From Chaetoceros tenuissimus (taxonomy: Eukaryota; Bacillariophyta; Thalassiosirophyceae; Chaetocerotales; Chaetocerotaceae), in NCBI GenBank assembly GCA_021927905.1, contig BLLK01000069.1, positions 1,240,001 through 1,304,000 on the forward strand: DNA of 64,000 nt, written 5' to 3'. Below the pieces are notes generated by a model. The model saw only the letters and a list, made by a program, of their open reading frames with translations, made no database searches and was not told the DNA's origin. The position numbers and the translations under genes were made by a program. Of the stretch, positions 33,340 through 43,742 are shown one piece after another (position 1 is the stretch's first letter; the number at the start of each line of letters is the position of its first letter).

Positions 33340-34521
33340 CTACATAAATGGTTCAATAGCTGTCTTGCTCCAAGCATACAAAGAATCTTGACTTTCAACG
33401 TCATATCCTTTCATCGAGGTTGATCGAAAGTCTACAGAAGCAAATAATTTTTGCGATACTAATGCCATGGCTCCAATGATACCTGTCATAGCATCGTAAA
33501 TATATGGAATAGCTGGAGACTTGTCAACAAAGGTAGCAACTTTTCCAGTGAAAATGGAGCAATTTGTGACATAATCCTTTGCTTCACCATTTCCATCTTT
33601 TTCACCAAGCTCTGGAGCAAACATGGCATACAAAATGGATGAAAGTCCATAGCTATGTGCATGGAATGCAAATACATCCAAAACATTCTTAAATGATGAC
33701 CCTGCAATATGTGTTGCGACCCAAGTTGGACATATAGATACAACCTTGACATTCGCTCCACTCTTTTCCAGTTGACGATTCAAAGCACGCATATGATAAA
33801 TCTGTGCCATTTTGCTGTTTCCGTATGCTCTCATATTGTGAATCTTTGCATCAGATGGTAGACTTGCCTCAGGTGCAATAGAATCTAACGAAGTGATTAG
33901 ATCCTTAGTTTGAGCTTGAAAGTGAAGACTGGAAGATACCTGAACAATTCTAGATCCACCATTAAGTTTCGACTTTTCCAACAACGGCAACAATTTTTCA
34001 GTCAAGAGGAAATGAGAAAGATAATTCACTGCAAATACAGTGTCAAATCCTTGAACAGTTTCTTGCTTTTGATATGAATTATTTGTCATGCCTGCATTGT
34101 TCACAAGATAGTCAATGCTCTTGAAACGCGATTTAATCTCATCTCCAGCTGCTGAAACAGAGTTCATATCCGATAAATCAGCAAGTACAGTTACAATGCG
34201 CTTATCGTCGTCTCCGTCAGGATTCAATTCTTTCACCATGTTGGAAAGTTTAGCTGGTGATCTTCCAATAGCTATGACGGTCGCACCAAGATTGTAAACC
34301 TTTTTAGATAGCTCGAGACCTAGTCCATTGGTAGCACCTGTGATTGCAACAATCTTTCCATTGAGAGGTCGAACTGTGTCACCCGATGTCTGCTGAGCTG
34401 CTAATGATATGTAATAGTCCAAATCCAATGGAGGCTGAGGGATTTGAAGAAATACAGAAATGATGAAGGTGATGACAAGCAACGCCTTTTGAATGGGGGA
34501 CCTTGTGATATTCTTAAGCAT
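33340..34521 (-). CDS. Short-chain dehydrogenase/reductase, membrane-anchored
   Basis: A single exon of 393 residues, convergent with SPFH copy 1. It starts with an N-terminal hydrophobic segment (KALLVITFIISVFLQI), likely an ER anchor. The Rossmann motif TGATNGLG (residues about 61-68), NNAG, the catalytic serine in VSSSLHF, and YGNSK with the catalytic Tyr and Lys are all present. The C-terminal part has SICPTWVATHIAG. The family includes retinol dehydrogenase-like and protochlorophyllide-reductase-like enzymes using NADP(H). The substrate is unknown. Confidence 0.9.
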   Translation of the reverse strand: MLKNITRSPIQKALLVITFIISVFLQIPQPPLDLDYYISLAAQQTSGDTVRPLNGKIVAITGATNGLGLELSKKVYNLGATVIAIGRSPAKLSNMVKELNPDGDDDKRIVTVLADLSDMNSVSAAGDEIKSRFKSIDYLVNNAGMTNNSYQKQETVQGFDTVFAVNYLSHFLLTEKLLPLLEKSKLNGGSRIVQVSSSLHFQAQTKDLITSLDSIAPEASLPSDAKIHNMRAYGNSKMAQIYHMRALNRQLEKSGANVKVVSICPTWVATHIAGSSFKNVLDVFAFHAHSYGLSSILYAMFAPELGEKDGNGEAKDYVTNCSIFTGKVATFVDKSPAIPYIYDAMTGIIGAMALVSQKLFASVDFRSTSMKGYDVESQDSLYAWSKTAIEPFM

Positions 34522-34948
34522 GACGGTCTATCAGTGTAATGAATGTAATAGAGGTAAAACTTTAACAAGATACTCGGCTTCAAAAATGGTTTGTTGTGTT
34601 TGCAATTAATTGGTGGTTGGTGGTGAGTGGTGAGGTTCATTTTTTATTACAGCAGCAAAAAACAAGCAACGGCCAGATTTCCATTGAGGCGTGACTAACT
34701 CATATTATAAACATGTGTGCTATTTCTACGACATATCTTTACTTACATAACAAGTACGACATGATGCGGGGAAATGTCTGAAACATGGAAGATGGAACGC
34801 CTACACGAGATAACTTCGTACACAGTTACTTACACTAGCGTAGACCATAAAAGAATAACGAAAGGAACAAACTGGAAGCACTCAAAATTTATGAACAAAT
34901 ACTTCTTAGAGATCTCCCTAATATCTTTTAAACTATATTTCGTCTAAA
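34522..34948. promoter_or_regulatory. Divergent intergenic region
   Basis: A 427-bp gap between the SDR gene and the two-TM gene. Contains GGTGGTTGGTGGTGAGTGGTGAGG near 34611-34635 as a short GGTGG-type repeat. No gene seen. Confidence 0.4.
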
Positions 34949-35971
34949 ATGACTTCAAACTCTGAAAGAACAAAAGAGGCCATACGTCACTTGGAATCAT
35001 TGAAACCATATGATGGCTGGTCTGTCGATAAATACATCAACTCGGAAGGAAAAGAATTAGTCATGCTTCAAAGAAGAAATGTGCCCCTATCTAGTACTGG
35101 CTTTCAAGCAATCGCATATGATGAGAAAGATACTAAATGCATTGTCGGTATAGTTTCAAGTATAGGTGAAACAGGAAAAACTTCATTCTACCGTGGTGTA
35201 GTGTTGGTGGAGAAGGATGGAACTGTATCGAGGAAACAACGTGATGTGCGTGTGAGTCTTCCAAATGTAACATTAGCATCGACGAAAAAGGATCAGGAAA
35301 AGAAATTGAATGATGCAAAAGAAGAAGCTCGTGCAAATCGTGAAAAGGCAAGAGAGGCGATGAGAAAAAATGAACAAGAAAAAACTCGTGCCCCCTCTGC
35401 TTCATCAGCAAATGATGCAAATTTGAGTGATTTATTAAGTAACATAGACTTTGATGGAATTTTGGGTCACTTGTCTTCTTTGATGAATCGTGTATCGTCT
35501 GGAGATTCTACTGCTTTAGGACAGCTGGGTATGCTTTTCATTGCAGTGGTGACAATTATGCGTATCATTTCGGCATTTGGATTTCTGATTAAGACGCTTC
35601 TATTCCCACTCATGATTTTATATGCAATGCAAAGTGCACCAAGTACTGATTCTTTTGATGCAAAGAAGGAGTTGAAACGTGTACTTCGTGGACATCATTT
35701 GCCAGAGGGTCATGAAGCAAAACCTAGCAATGATTGGTTCTCAAAGACAGTTGCGAGGGTTACTGCAACTGTGGCAACAGAAGCTATGACTGCTTTGGGA
35801 ATGGAGGTATCTTTTTACCCTATTGTAGGAATTTGTACATTTGCTTCGATCAATGTCCCATCTATAGAAACTGAGTATTACTGGATCGGTATATTTGGAT
35901 CGTGGAAATATTTGGTTAAAAAAGGGAAAGGAGAAGCATCGACACCCGCTGCTGCATCACAACAACGCTGA
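34949..35971 (+). CDS. Unknown protein with coiled coil and hydrophobic helices
   Basis: A single exon, 340 residues. The N-terminal 110 residues look like a beta-rich domain (GWSVDKYINSEGKELVMLQR, FYRGVVLVEKDG). A charged helix follows (KKDQEKKLNDAKEEARANRE), then two hydrophobic segments (GMLFIAVVTIMRIISAFGFL and LIKTLLFPLMILYAM) and a C-terminal stretch with FYPIVGICTFASINVPSIE and WIGIFGSWKYLVKK. I recognise no family. It ends 150 bp from the convergent RPAP1 stop. Confidence 0.65.
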   Translation: MTSNSERTKEAIRHLESLKPYDGWSVDKYINSEGKELVMLQRRNVPLSSTGFQAIAYDEKDTKCIVGIVSSIGETGKTSFYRGVVLVEKDGTVSRKQRDVRVSLPNVTLASTKKDQEKKLNDAKEEARANREKAREAMRKNEQEKTRAPSASSANDANLSDLLSNIDFDGILGHLSSLMNRVSSGDSTALGQLGMLFIAVVTIMRIISAFGFLIKTLLFPLMILYAMQSAPSTDSFDAKKELKRVLRGHHLPEGHEAKPSNDWFSKTVARVTATVATEAMTALGMEVSFYPIVGICTFASINVPSIETEYYWIGIFGSWKYLVKKGKGEASTPAAASQQR

Positions 35972-36121
35972 GAGCAAAATATTAGAATAGAGTAGATTCG
36001 ATACATTGATGGAAACTGTTCATTATATTATATAGAGTTTGAATATAATACATGTCATTCGATCGACTTTTAAGCATTTTTGTCTGGTGTCATCCGAATG
36101 AATCCATCCAATCTCCATAAA

Positions 36122-39100
36122 TTATAAATCATTCGAAATTGAGTTGTATGTATTAACAAGCTTTTCCACCACTGTATCAAAGTCATTTAGATTTTCTGGA
36201 TCGGAGTTACAGGTCTTGATAGCAATAGCTGCCAATTCATTTGCATTGCTGCACTTTTGTTCCATACATAGTTTGGCACAAGCTGAAATATCGGCATAAA
36301 TAGGCTTCGGCATATTTCTCAATCTCTTCTTCATTGCTTTCAGGCCACACTCGCATTTCACGGAGCTCGACGCTAGATTTCTGGCGAGGGAAGATATAGC
36401 ATAAACATAAAAGAATCCCTCTCTTCGTTGAATTATTGTATCCATTTTAGACAAAGTTGAAGCGAGCAGGTCCAGCCAAGCAGGGTTATCTCTTTCTGAA
36501 TCATCAAACAGCCTATTCCCACCTAGAAGAAACTTGCTCAATGATAATTGTAGCTTCGCTGGGTCATCTAGTTCCTCTTGTGTAGTTAACAAATGCAACA
36601 AGTCTTTAATTTTCTCTAGCAAGAGCTTCTTAACTCTGATTGGAAATGTTGGCATCAATAAGAATCTGATTCCGTAAATGAAAGATGTATATTGAGCTCC
36701 AAAATCGATGAAACCAGTGGAGAGATCATTGACAAAGTCATCTATGGCTTGGACACTTTTCCTAGATAGCATATCCATATCATTTGGTCCTACTATATCA
36801 TTGAAGAAGACCTCAAGCACTTTATCATAGTCTGCTCCATCCATCATACTTTTTCGGTGGTGAGACGAGTGAATATAGCATGAGGTCAAGAAAGACTTGG
36901 TATCTCCAGCACTAATCGTATCATATTTACTAAAGGTTTCCAAGAACAAATTTACAAAGTTCTGGCTTCTTAGGACATTTTCTGGAGCAAAACATGAATT
37001 TAGCAAAAAGTACATTTTGCTTCCTTTTCCAATGAAGTCTGCATACGGCATCTTAGTATTTTCAATATGGATTATGATTCGTAGAGCTGCATTGATTATG
37101 TCTTCGGTGGCTTGTTGGGCGCTATCACTCTCTGAGTCCTTCGCTGATGAACTTGAAGATAAAAGTTTCCAGATCCAATCCTGGCCCACAGGTAATATAG
37201 ACGGTTCTAGGTCTGTACTATCCGTGCCTGAAGATTCGTTTGGCGGAGCTCTTTTGTCCGTTTCTGAACGTAATGACTCAAGTCCAAAAGGACCTATACC
37301 GGAAGGTAGTAAACCAGCAGATCCGCTCAACTTAAAGCTATGATCGAGTTGTGCCTGAGAAACTGAACCAATACAAAATTCTTTCAGCATAATATCTCGT
37401 AGAGCAAGAACGCCAAAAAGTTCTCGTTCTTTTGCAACCTCGGAAAAAAGCACATTGTAACTCAAAATTTGAACAGCTAAGGCTTCTTCTCCTCTTTCGA
37501 AAGACCCGATCAATGAGAAAACATAGGATTGGATACTAGACATGGGTACCTTACTTTGAACCAAAGGAATTGCGTCCAAAAGGAAGCATGATATAGTACT
37601 TCGACATATATTTGAGTATCTCTTAGTTGCCAATGACACATCTTTGTACTTTGAAAGCTGTTTACCAGGAGCAGTTAATGCTTGAGTAGTTCCAATGAAT
37701 AGTCTTTCCATAATATCCAATAATTGGGCTTGGTTATTTTCGCTCATTTTTCCTTCTTCTCTTGATTCCAAGCTTTTCTGCATTTTGCTTTGTGCGATCA
37801 CAATGAGCCTGAAGAAAGCGTTGATAAAACTGTGTGCCGCTGCATATTTCTTGCTATTAACTGATTCTTCCCAAGGTGAAATCACAACTTGAAGGCAATT
37901 CCAAAAGTCACCAGGTTGAAGAATTATTTCGATGACAGGGATTATTTTCTCAAAGGAAAGAACTGGCACATGAATAACATTTTTTGGCGCTGATATATTT
38001 CCCATAATATCTGAGGGTGTTGCAGCTTCAAAATATGATGTAAGGAATCGCAACTTTGACGCAGCTAATTTCAGTCCTTCATCTGTATCTAGATCTATAC
38101 TGTGTCTGGACAATAAGTTTGCCACATTTTCTACATGGGATGATAGCCACATACCGCTCATCGCAAGGGTTTCTCTTCCGTCGTCGGTTAATAAATTTTT
38201 GTTGTCTGCATTCTTGAATCCTTTATGTAAAGATGCAAACTTTGCACAGTCACAAATTACACTGTATGCTGAAAAATATTCAGCAGCGATGTTATGAGTA
38301 CTGTAAGAACTTTCTGTTAAACGTTCCACTGACATTGATAGTATAGAGGAAAGTATATTCAAACCAAGTCCATATCTCAACATAGTCCTCCATAGAATCA
38401 GACACCACTGTTGAAGAACATGCTCTTCATCATTCAAAGCTTTGCTAGCTGTGATATATAAAATTGACTCTAGAACCTTTTCTTCGATTGCTTTCGAGGC
38501 TTCTCTAGACTGACGAGCGATTACAGATGACAAATAAATAGTGGGGAAGGCGAGGGAAGTATTAACCACGAAAGACTGACTTTCATCATTATTTGGGTCC
38601 AACGTCATATTTATCAAGACTGGAAACAAATGTTTGTTTTGGGCTATTGCTACAGCAGCACCTGGGGATCTGAGGCTGAGTGTGCATAAAATTGAACAGA
38701 TAGATTCTATTGTTGAAGATTCAATTGAAAAATCCACACTTGACTTTACCCTGACTTTTTGATATGAAAGCAGGATATTTGATAAACAGGGAATAATTCT
38801 CATACGTGATAGCAGTGTCCAAGCAGGATCAGAATAAAATGCAGCTGCATCTGCTTTGGCTGATTCAGCAGATGCGTCTGTTGTGTAGCATCCATCAGCT
38901 GCTGGTATTACAGATGCCGGAGCCTTCGAATCAGACTGATATAATTTTGAGGACGCGGTAATAGCCACGTCATCATTCATAAAGTATTGTTGGTAGATAT
39001 CATTTTCAGTATTCCGATCTATCTTGCATCCTACATTTAGCCGGTGTTCAGTATGAACAAAAAGTCTGACCAATATTGATAAAGCTTTCAATGAAGATGA

Positions 39101-40372
39101 AATAATTTGCTGTTGTTTGAAAGGAGATGGTGCGTCAAGTATACATCTCAAAGCGACAGGCAGAAGATCTGGATAGTCGCTTGATTTTTCAACAGATTCA
39201 TTACTCTGTTGGTTTGTGAGACGTTCTTCCAAAAGCTCACATGCAATTTTGGCTCCCATTAGACGCTGTCTAGTTGAAGTAGATCTTAGCAATTCAGTGG
39301 CTTTTTCTAGAGTCCTTTCGTTTTCCTCGTTGTCTTCAGTGACAAGAGTTGAATTAAACGTTTCGACAAAAGCCTTCTCCAAATCTTCTTCTGTTCTAAT
39401 ATTTGAAAGCAACTCTGATGTGGTTGCTCTATTGTCTATGGAAGGTTTCGATATTTGCACATCTTTCTTTTCCTGAGCTTCGCTCTTTTGATCTATGATA
39501 CTTTTTTTCTCTACTCCCTTTGGATTCGGAGATATCTTGGTTGTCTTTTTTCTACTTTTTAGAAAGTTTATCATGTCAGGTGAGAGAATACTTTCAATTT
39601 CAGATATGCTTTCGTTGATTTCTTCTTTAGACATATTTGCAATCATTTTATCTGCATCTGATTGGTCGTTTTTCACAGAAGCTATGACTTTCTCTTTCTT
39701 CACTGTTTGTTCTGGTAATGAAGAAGTAGGTGTATTGAATTTTGGTTTTGCTTTGCCACCACCCCTAGTAAGTTTTCCTACTGGAATATCAAATGATGGA
39801 AATCCACTCTTTGTACTTTCATTCTTCTGCATTTGTCGAAGCTTGAACTTGGATATTTTCTTCGTCGGTTCTTTAGGATTCTTGCGCTCCATCACATACT
39901 CTGAAATTATTGCTGCTTTCGCAGATGAATTTGATATATCTTTTTCTTGTATATTTGGAACTTCTGACGAAGATGACATTACATCTTTTGTCGTTGTCTC
40001 TTCTCCTTCTTCGCTTAATGGTGGCAGTTCATCTTCATCATCCCCACTCAGTGGTGGTAATTCATCTTCGTCTTCACTATCGTCTTGAAAAGTTACAGAT
40101 TTCTCCTTGCGATCCAATTCTTCAGAAACTTTCCCCGATATCCCACTTCGTTTCTGTTTTGCAACCTCTCTGCTGCTTTTCACGACAGGTCTCCTACTTG
40201 ACCTAATTACTGTAGCTGCCGGCTTGAATTCAGGATCAATATCAAAATCATCCATCATTCTTTGCCTTTCAATGATCCCTCTAGGAACACCACGACGATT
40301 CTCAAAGTCATTTTTATCGATGGATAGAAGCTTTTTCAAGTCTTCATCTGGAATGCCCTCTGTATTCGCCAT
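36122..40372 (-). CDS. RPAP1: RNA polymerase II-associated protein 1 homologue
   Basis: A large intronless frame of 1416 residues. The N-terminal ~200 residues are charged and disordered. At about 240-275 stands MIANMSKEEINESISEIESI, then LSPDMINFLKSRKK, the RPAP1_N signature (M-S-x-E-E-I-x-x-x-x-x-E-x-x-x-x-L-x-P-x-x-x-x-F-L). Near residue 367, RLMGAKIACELLEERL and then LLPVALRCILDAP match the RPAP1 C-terminal homology region. The rest is helical-repeat-like. RPAP1 (IYO/MINIYO in plants) links Pol II assembly and nuclear import with transcription of lineage-identity genes. The size is close to animal and plant homologues (1,300-1,460). Confidence 0.85.
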   Translation of the reverse strand: MANTEGIPDEDLKKLLSIDKNDFENRRGVPRGIIERQRMMDDFDIDPEFKPAATVIRSSRRPVVKSSREVAKQKRSGISGKVSEELDRKEKSVTFQDDSEDEDELPPLSGDDEDELPPLSEEGEETTTKDVMSSSSEVPNIQEKDISNSSAKAAIISEYVMERKNPKEPTKKISKFKLRQMQKNESTKSGFPSFDIPVGKLTRGGGKAKPKFNTPTSSLPEQTVKKEKVIASVKNDQSDADKMIANMSKEEINESISEIESILSPDMINFLKSRKKTTKISPNPKGVEKKSIIDQKSEAQEKKDVQISKPSIDNRATTSELLSNIRTEEDLEKAFVETFNSTLVTEDNEENERTLEKATELLRSTSTRQRLMGAKIACELLEERLTNQQSNESVEKSSDYPDLLPVALRCILDAPSPFKQQQIISSSLKALSILVRLFVHTEHRLNVGCKIDRNTENDIYQQYFMNDDVAITASSKLYQSDSKAPASVIPAADGCYTTDASAESAKADAAAFYSDPAWTLLSRMRIIPCLSNILLSYQKVRVKSSVDFSIESSTIESICSILCTLSLRSPGAAVAIAQNKHLFPVLINMTLDPNNDESQSFVVNTSLAFPTIYLSSVIARQSREASKAIEEKVLESILYITASKALNDEEHVLQQWCLILWRTMLRYGLGLNILSSILSMSVERLTESSYSTHNIAAEYFSAYSVICDCAKFASLHKGFKNADNKNLLTDDGRETLAMSGMWLSSHVENVANLLSRHSIDLDTDEGLKLAASKLRFLTSYFEAATPSDIMGNISAPKNVIHVPVLSFEKIIPVIEIILQPGDFWNCLQVVISPWEESVNSKKYAAAHSFINAFFRLIVIAQSKMQKSLESREEGKMSENNQAQLLDIMERLFIGTTQALTAPGKQLSKYKDVSLATKRYSNICRSTISCFLLDAIPLVQSKVPMSSIQSYVFSLIGSFERGEEALAVQILSYNVLFSEVAKERELFGVLALRDIMLKEFCIGSVSQAQLDHSFKLSGSAGLLPSGIGPFGLESLRSETDKRAPPNESSGTDSTDLEPSILPVGQDWIWKLLSSSSSAKDSESDSAQQATEDIINAALRIIIHIENTKMPYADFIGKGSKMYFLLNSCFAPENVLRSQNFVNLFLETFSKYDTISAGDTKSFLTSCYIHSSHHRKSMMDGADYDKVLEVFFNDIVGPNDMDMLSRKSVQAIDDFVNDLSTGFIDFGAQYTSFIYGIRFLLMPTFPIRVKKLLLEKIKDLLHLLTTQEELDDPAKLQLSLSKFLLGGNRLFDDSERDNPAWLDLLASTLSKMDTIIQRREGFFYVYAISSLARNLASSSVKCECGLKAMKKRLRNMPKPIYADISACAKLCMEQKCSNANELAAIAIKTCNSDPENLNDFDTVVEKLVNTYNSISNDL

Positions 40373-40695
40373 TTCTCTATAACTTGATGGATGTGATTCA
40401 GTGTATTTCCTATTGAGCTGAAGAATGAATGCATGGAAGTTCAGTTGAACATGAGTAAAAAATGAATAAGGCGATGTTTTTGTTCATCGCGAAGATGAAG
40501 ATGATTGGTTTGTCGAACCCCTTCTTGAGTGGGATAAAAGTAGAGATGGGACTCAACAATGACATTCACTTTCCTTTTATTTTATTTACGTGGGTGGATC
40601 AATTCAGAGTAAGCTGTTTCTCTGCTTGCTAATGAATGAAATCTTGTTACAAAGTAGAGCACACTCCATCCAAGTTTCTAACGGGCTACCTTTAG
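40373..40695. other. Intergenic stretch
   Basis: A 323-bp gap upstream of RPAP1 and downstream of the lumen-targeted gene. It should contain the RPAP1 promoter. No gene seen. Confidence 0.4.
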
Positions 40696-41745
40696 TTATT
40701 TAAAAGTTATCGTTGTGATTTCATCGGAACTTGTGTATTTCACGGATGACGAAACTTGAAAGCCTGCTCTTCTCAACATAACCTTTGTAGTCTTTGCAAT
40801 AAAATCATTTGTAGGAAATGCTTTCTTCAATTGCAAAGCTTTTCCAGACCACAAGTTAGCAGGAGCTGTCAGTATGATGTCAATTTCAGCCCCTGAAAGT
40901 CCACCATTCTTTCCCTCCTTTTTGATATTCACTGATCCATTAAATGCATATCCGTTGGTTAGAAATAGATTTACAAGTTGTTGGATTGATGCCTGGATTT
41001 CATTAATGCCACTAGAACCAGATCGTATACTTGGAATGGCTGATGCAGTTTGTGCAAAGGTCTCGTTGAGTTTATCCAAAATTTTCTCACCAACCAATTC
41101 ATCGTGGCGTTGAGCAAGTTTTGAGTTATCTAATGAAGGATCCCTTTTGATTACTTTTGAGACAAATTGTTGTTTCTCATCTTCGCCTACAATAATTGGT
41201 TGCTGCTCTTCAAATACCATTGGTGGGTCATAAGTGATATCACGAAAAATTGTGGAATATTGCGCAAAGCTAATAAAGTCAAAGTAGTATGCATCGGATA
41301 GATCCCCCTGCTTCACAAGACCTGGACCTAGAGAATTTGTATATGGAAGATATTCTGCTTGTCGGATGAAGAAAAAGTCTTTTTGGAACTGGTCCATAGC
41401 TACACAATCAATTTCATCCATTGCATTGTATGAAGATCTCATAAGTAAAACAGCGAAATCCAAGTTCAAAGGTGCTCTAAGAAGTTTAGGGGGAGCTTTC
41501 CGTCTTTTACGTTCAAATTGATTTGACGCACTTTCTGCCTCTTTTACAGTCATTGGTGGTGCTGCCAAGCAGATTTCAGGCGCAGGTACTGTTGTTGCTA
41601 AGGAAATTATGGATAGTTTTTCAAGTACATCACGACGAGAGAATGCTTTCTCAATTTGCACGTTCTTTCTATTGAAGTTGGACAAATTCAGTCCTTCAAC
41701 CATCGACGATAGTCCAAGCAGTGCCAACAAAACTAGTGAAGCCAT
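40696..41745 (-). CDS. Probable thylakoid-lumen or plastid protein, unknown function
   Basis: A single exon, 349 residues from the ATG at 41745 (the frame extends 30 bases further without an ATG). The N-terminus is tripartite: an ER signal peptide (MASLVLLALLGLSSMVEG), a basic stretch (NRKNVQIEKAF), then SRRDVLEKLSIISLATTVPA and ICLAAP, a twin-arginine hydrophobic signal with A-x-A-type cleavage. This is the layout expected for thylakoid lumen proteins imported by the Tat route. The mature part has FERKRRKAPPKLLRAPLNLD, RSSYNAMDEIDCVAM and ITYDPPMVFEE. Family not recognised. It could relate to conserved photosynthetic lumen proteins; that is a guess. Confidence 0.65.
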   Translation of the reverse strand: MASLVLLALLGLSSMVEGLNLSNFNRKNVQIEKAFSRRDVLEKLSIISLATTVPAPEICLAAPPMTVKEAESASNQFERKRRKAPPKLLRAPLNLDFAVLLMRSSYNAMDEIDCVAMDQFQKDFFFIRQAEYLPYTNSLGPGLVKQGDLSDAYYFDFISFAQYSTIFRDITYDPPMVFEEQQPIIVGEDEKQQFVSKVIKRDPSLDNSKLAQRHDELVGEKILDKLNETFAQTASAIPSIRSGSSGINEIQASIQQLVNLFLTNGYAFNGSVNIKKEGKNGGLSGAEIDIILTAPANLWSGKALQLKKAFPTNDFIAKTTKVMLRRAGFQVSSSVKYTSSDEITTITFK

Positions 41746-42056
41746 GATGAGTGATAATTTTTGTAAGCTATGCAATTGTTGGATGGTGTTTCACTTTTTT
41801 ATTTAGTTATCGCAATTATGCCAGTACCGTAGTGTTTACAGACTGTTTCATCGGTTCATCGGCATCGTCATTCCTCTCTTCTTTCTCATCCTTGGTCGGT
41901 CGTCCTTTTGTAGGATCCCTTTCTAGGACTGTCATCAGACTATTTTATTGTTAGTAGGGTTACGGAAAAAAGAAAACCAAAAGAAAAAATTTGAGGTCTA
42001 TGAGAAAATTTTCTAGAAAAAATACTAATGAGAACCTCCAGGCAAGATTATTATTT
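41746..42056. other. Intergenic stretch
   Basis: A 311-bp gap between two minus-strand genes, holding the 5' region of the lumen-protein gene and the methyltransferase 3' UTR. Nothing else seen. Confidence 0.4.
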
Positions 42057-43409
42057 CTACTGCACCACTTTCCTTCTTTGTAGATGAACTAATGTTTCTA
42101 CAGAAGTGGTTCTTGGAAATAGATCGGTGATGGTACAGTCTACAACTTCGAAATGAGTACTTAGTACTTGTAGATCGACCTTCAAAGCGTCACGACCACA
42201 ACTGATGTAAAGCATATGTTCAAAGGAACCATTTGCCGCAAGGTCGCAGACTTCTTTACTCAATCCTTGTCTTGGAGGATCTACAAGGAAGACATTATAT
42301 TGTTGTGTATACCAATATGACTTTGACAATTTACTTGCGGTGTAAACAGTACCTTCACTTTCTTTCCTTGTACGAAGCATACTTTTTGCTGCCCATTCTG
42401 TTGCATCTCCTTGGAATACATAAACTGAAGTGGATTTATCGTCATCATTTTCATCCTTCGGAGAGCATGAATTCTGTTCACAATTGCTTTGACAAGCTTG
42501 GACTAAACGTTGATCTAGTTCAACCGCTACAATTGTATCAAATATATTACTTTTGGCAATAGCCATTGTGTGCGCGCCACAGCCACAGTACATTTCAAGC
42601 AATCTAAATCTTACACCATCGCTATAATTACTTTGCGCCTTTATTTCATGAAGCTTGTTCAACATCCATTTTAATGCTTGTAGCATGGTATTTGAGTTTG
42701 GATGCTGGAAAGCATCTTCTGGTTTTCGATAGAAAATGGGAGTGGTGTTGTTGTCATTAACATCACCTCTGCCAAGTGAAATATTCAAAATGTCATTTGA
42801 TTCTGATGTTTGTATGTTGATTACATCGTCAATGAAAATAGGAGTCCTTCCCACTATTTCTTTTACTTTTTTAGATCTGAGTATCAACGACGTTATTTCA
42901 GACGCTTTGCAAAAGTTGTCCGCTGTATTTAATATTACTTTCTTTGACTCCTCGCACTCAAAGAATGGTTTGCAGAAATTCATAGTCACTATACAATCCA
43001 AGTCGTCATTCCAAGATGAGGCAAACGAAATGCTAGAGAGATTTCTTCTCATGTCGTTGAAAGTGTAGTTCTCTTCTCCGTCTTTTTTATTCAAATTCTG
43101 TATTACTTTTTTCATGTTATGCTGGATTCGCTTGGTTGCTATGGGAAAATAGTCACCCCCAAGTGGAACGGCTTCCTTTGCTGATCGCATCGAGTATTCT
43201 AAGTCACTATTATCTCCAATCACTATTTGGAAAGTACATGAACACCGATAATTGATTGTTTCTTCGAATGATTCACATGGTAACGTTGTAATGTTTTCTC
43301 TCGGTATACCCACGATCTCAAGATCTGTCGCTGCTGATTTTGCCTTTTCACTGGAATGCAGAACTGAGTCTTCCTCCAAACTACAACCATACCCAGGTAG
43401 CTGTATCAT
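42057..43409 (-). CDS. TrmA-like SAM-dependent RNA m5U methyltransferase
   Basis: A single exon of 450 residues, ATG at 43409. The central and C-terminal parts carry the RNA m5U methyltransferase motifs: LEMYCGCGAHTMAIAKSN (SAM binding), VAVELDQRLVQACQSNCEQN, FLVDPPRQGLSKEVCDLAAN, then YISCGRDALKVDL with the catalytic Cys, and TDLFPRTTSVETLVHLQRR. The first part (YRCSCTFQIVIG) corresponds to the YR-x-x-x-F segment after the missing TRAM domain. The family puts the 5-methyl on U54 of tRNA. The start region is short compared with TRM2-like proteins. Confidence 0.88.
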   Translation of the reverse strand: MIQLPGYGCSLEEDSVLHSSEKAKSAATDLEIVGIPRENITTLPCESFEETINYRCSCTFQIVIGDNSDLEYSMRSAKEAVPLGGDYFPIATKRIQHNMKKVIQNLNKKDGEENYTFNDMRRNLSSISFASSWNDDLDCIVTMNFCKPFFECEESKKVILNTADNFCKASEITSLILRSKKVKEIVGRTPIFIDDVINIQTSESNDILNISLGRGDVNDNNTTPIFYRKPEDAFQHPNSNTMLQALKWMLNKLHEIKAQSNYSDGVRFRLLEMYCGCGAHTMAIAKSNIFDTIVAVELDQRLVQACQSNCEQNSCSPKDENDDDKSTSVYVFQGDATEWAAKSMLRTRKESEGTVYTASKLSKSYWYTQQYNVFLVDPPRQGLSKEVCDLAANGSFEHMLYISCGRDALKVDLQVLSTHFEVVDCTITDLFPRTTSVETLVHLQRRKVVQ

Positions 43410-43742
43410 TCTGATGTTTCTTTATTTGATTGTGGGAGCTAGATATCACTTGTATCGGCAATAGTTTGTTTGTTTGTTTTGTCTAATTCGATGTCCAGTG
43501 TGGTCAAAATGGGTGGCTTTCATCTCTTCTCATTATTGAACAAATTTAGGCCATTTTAATGGGACTAATGCATTCATGAAACAATAAAGAGTTCTCAAAA
43601 AAAATGATTGAACAGAAGCCAACATAAAAACTGTATGCAACCCAATCCCATTCAAATGAATACGCAACAAATGAGAATGCTGAGAAGTAAACTACTACTC
43701 ATAAAAAAAGAAGAATACAAAAGTAAATACATAAACTCAAAC
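43410..43742. promoter_or_regulatory. Divergent intergenic region
   Basis: A 333-bp gap. The SPFH copy 2 frame is open back to 43608 with several ATG codons, but the N-terminus aligned with copy 1 suggests the start at 43743. No repeats. Confidence 0.4.
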
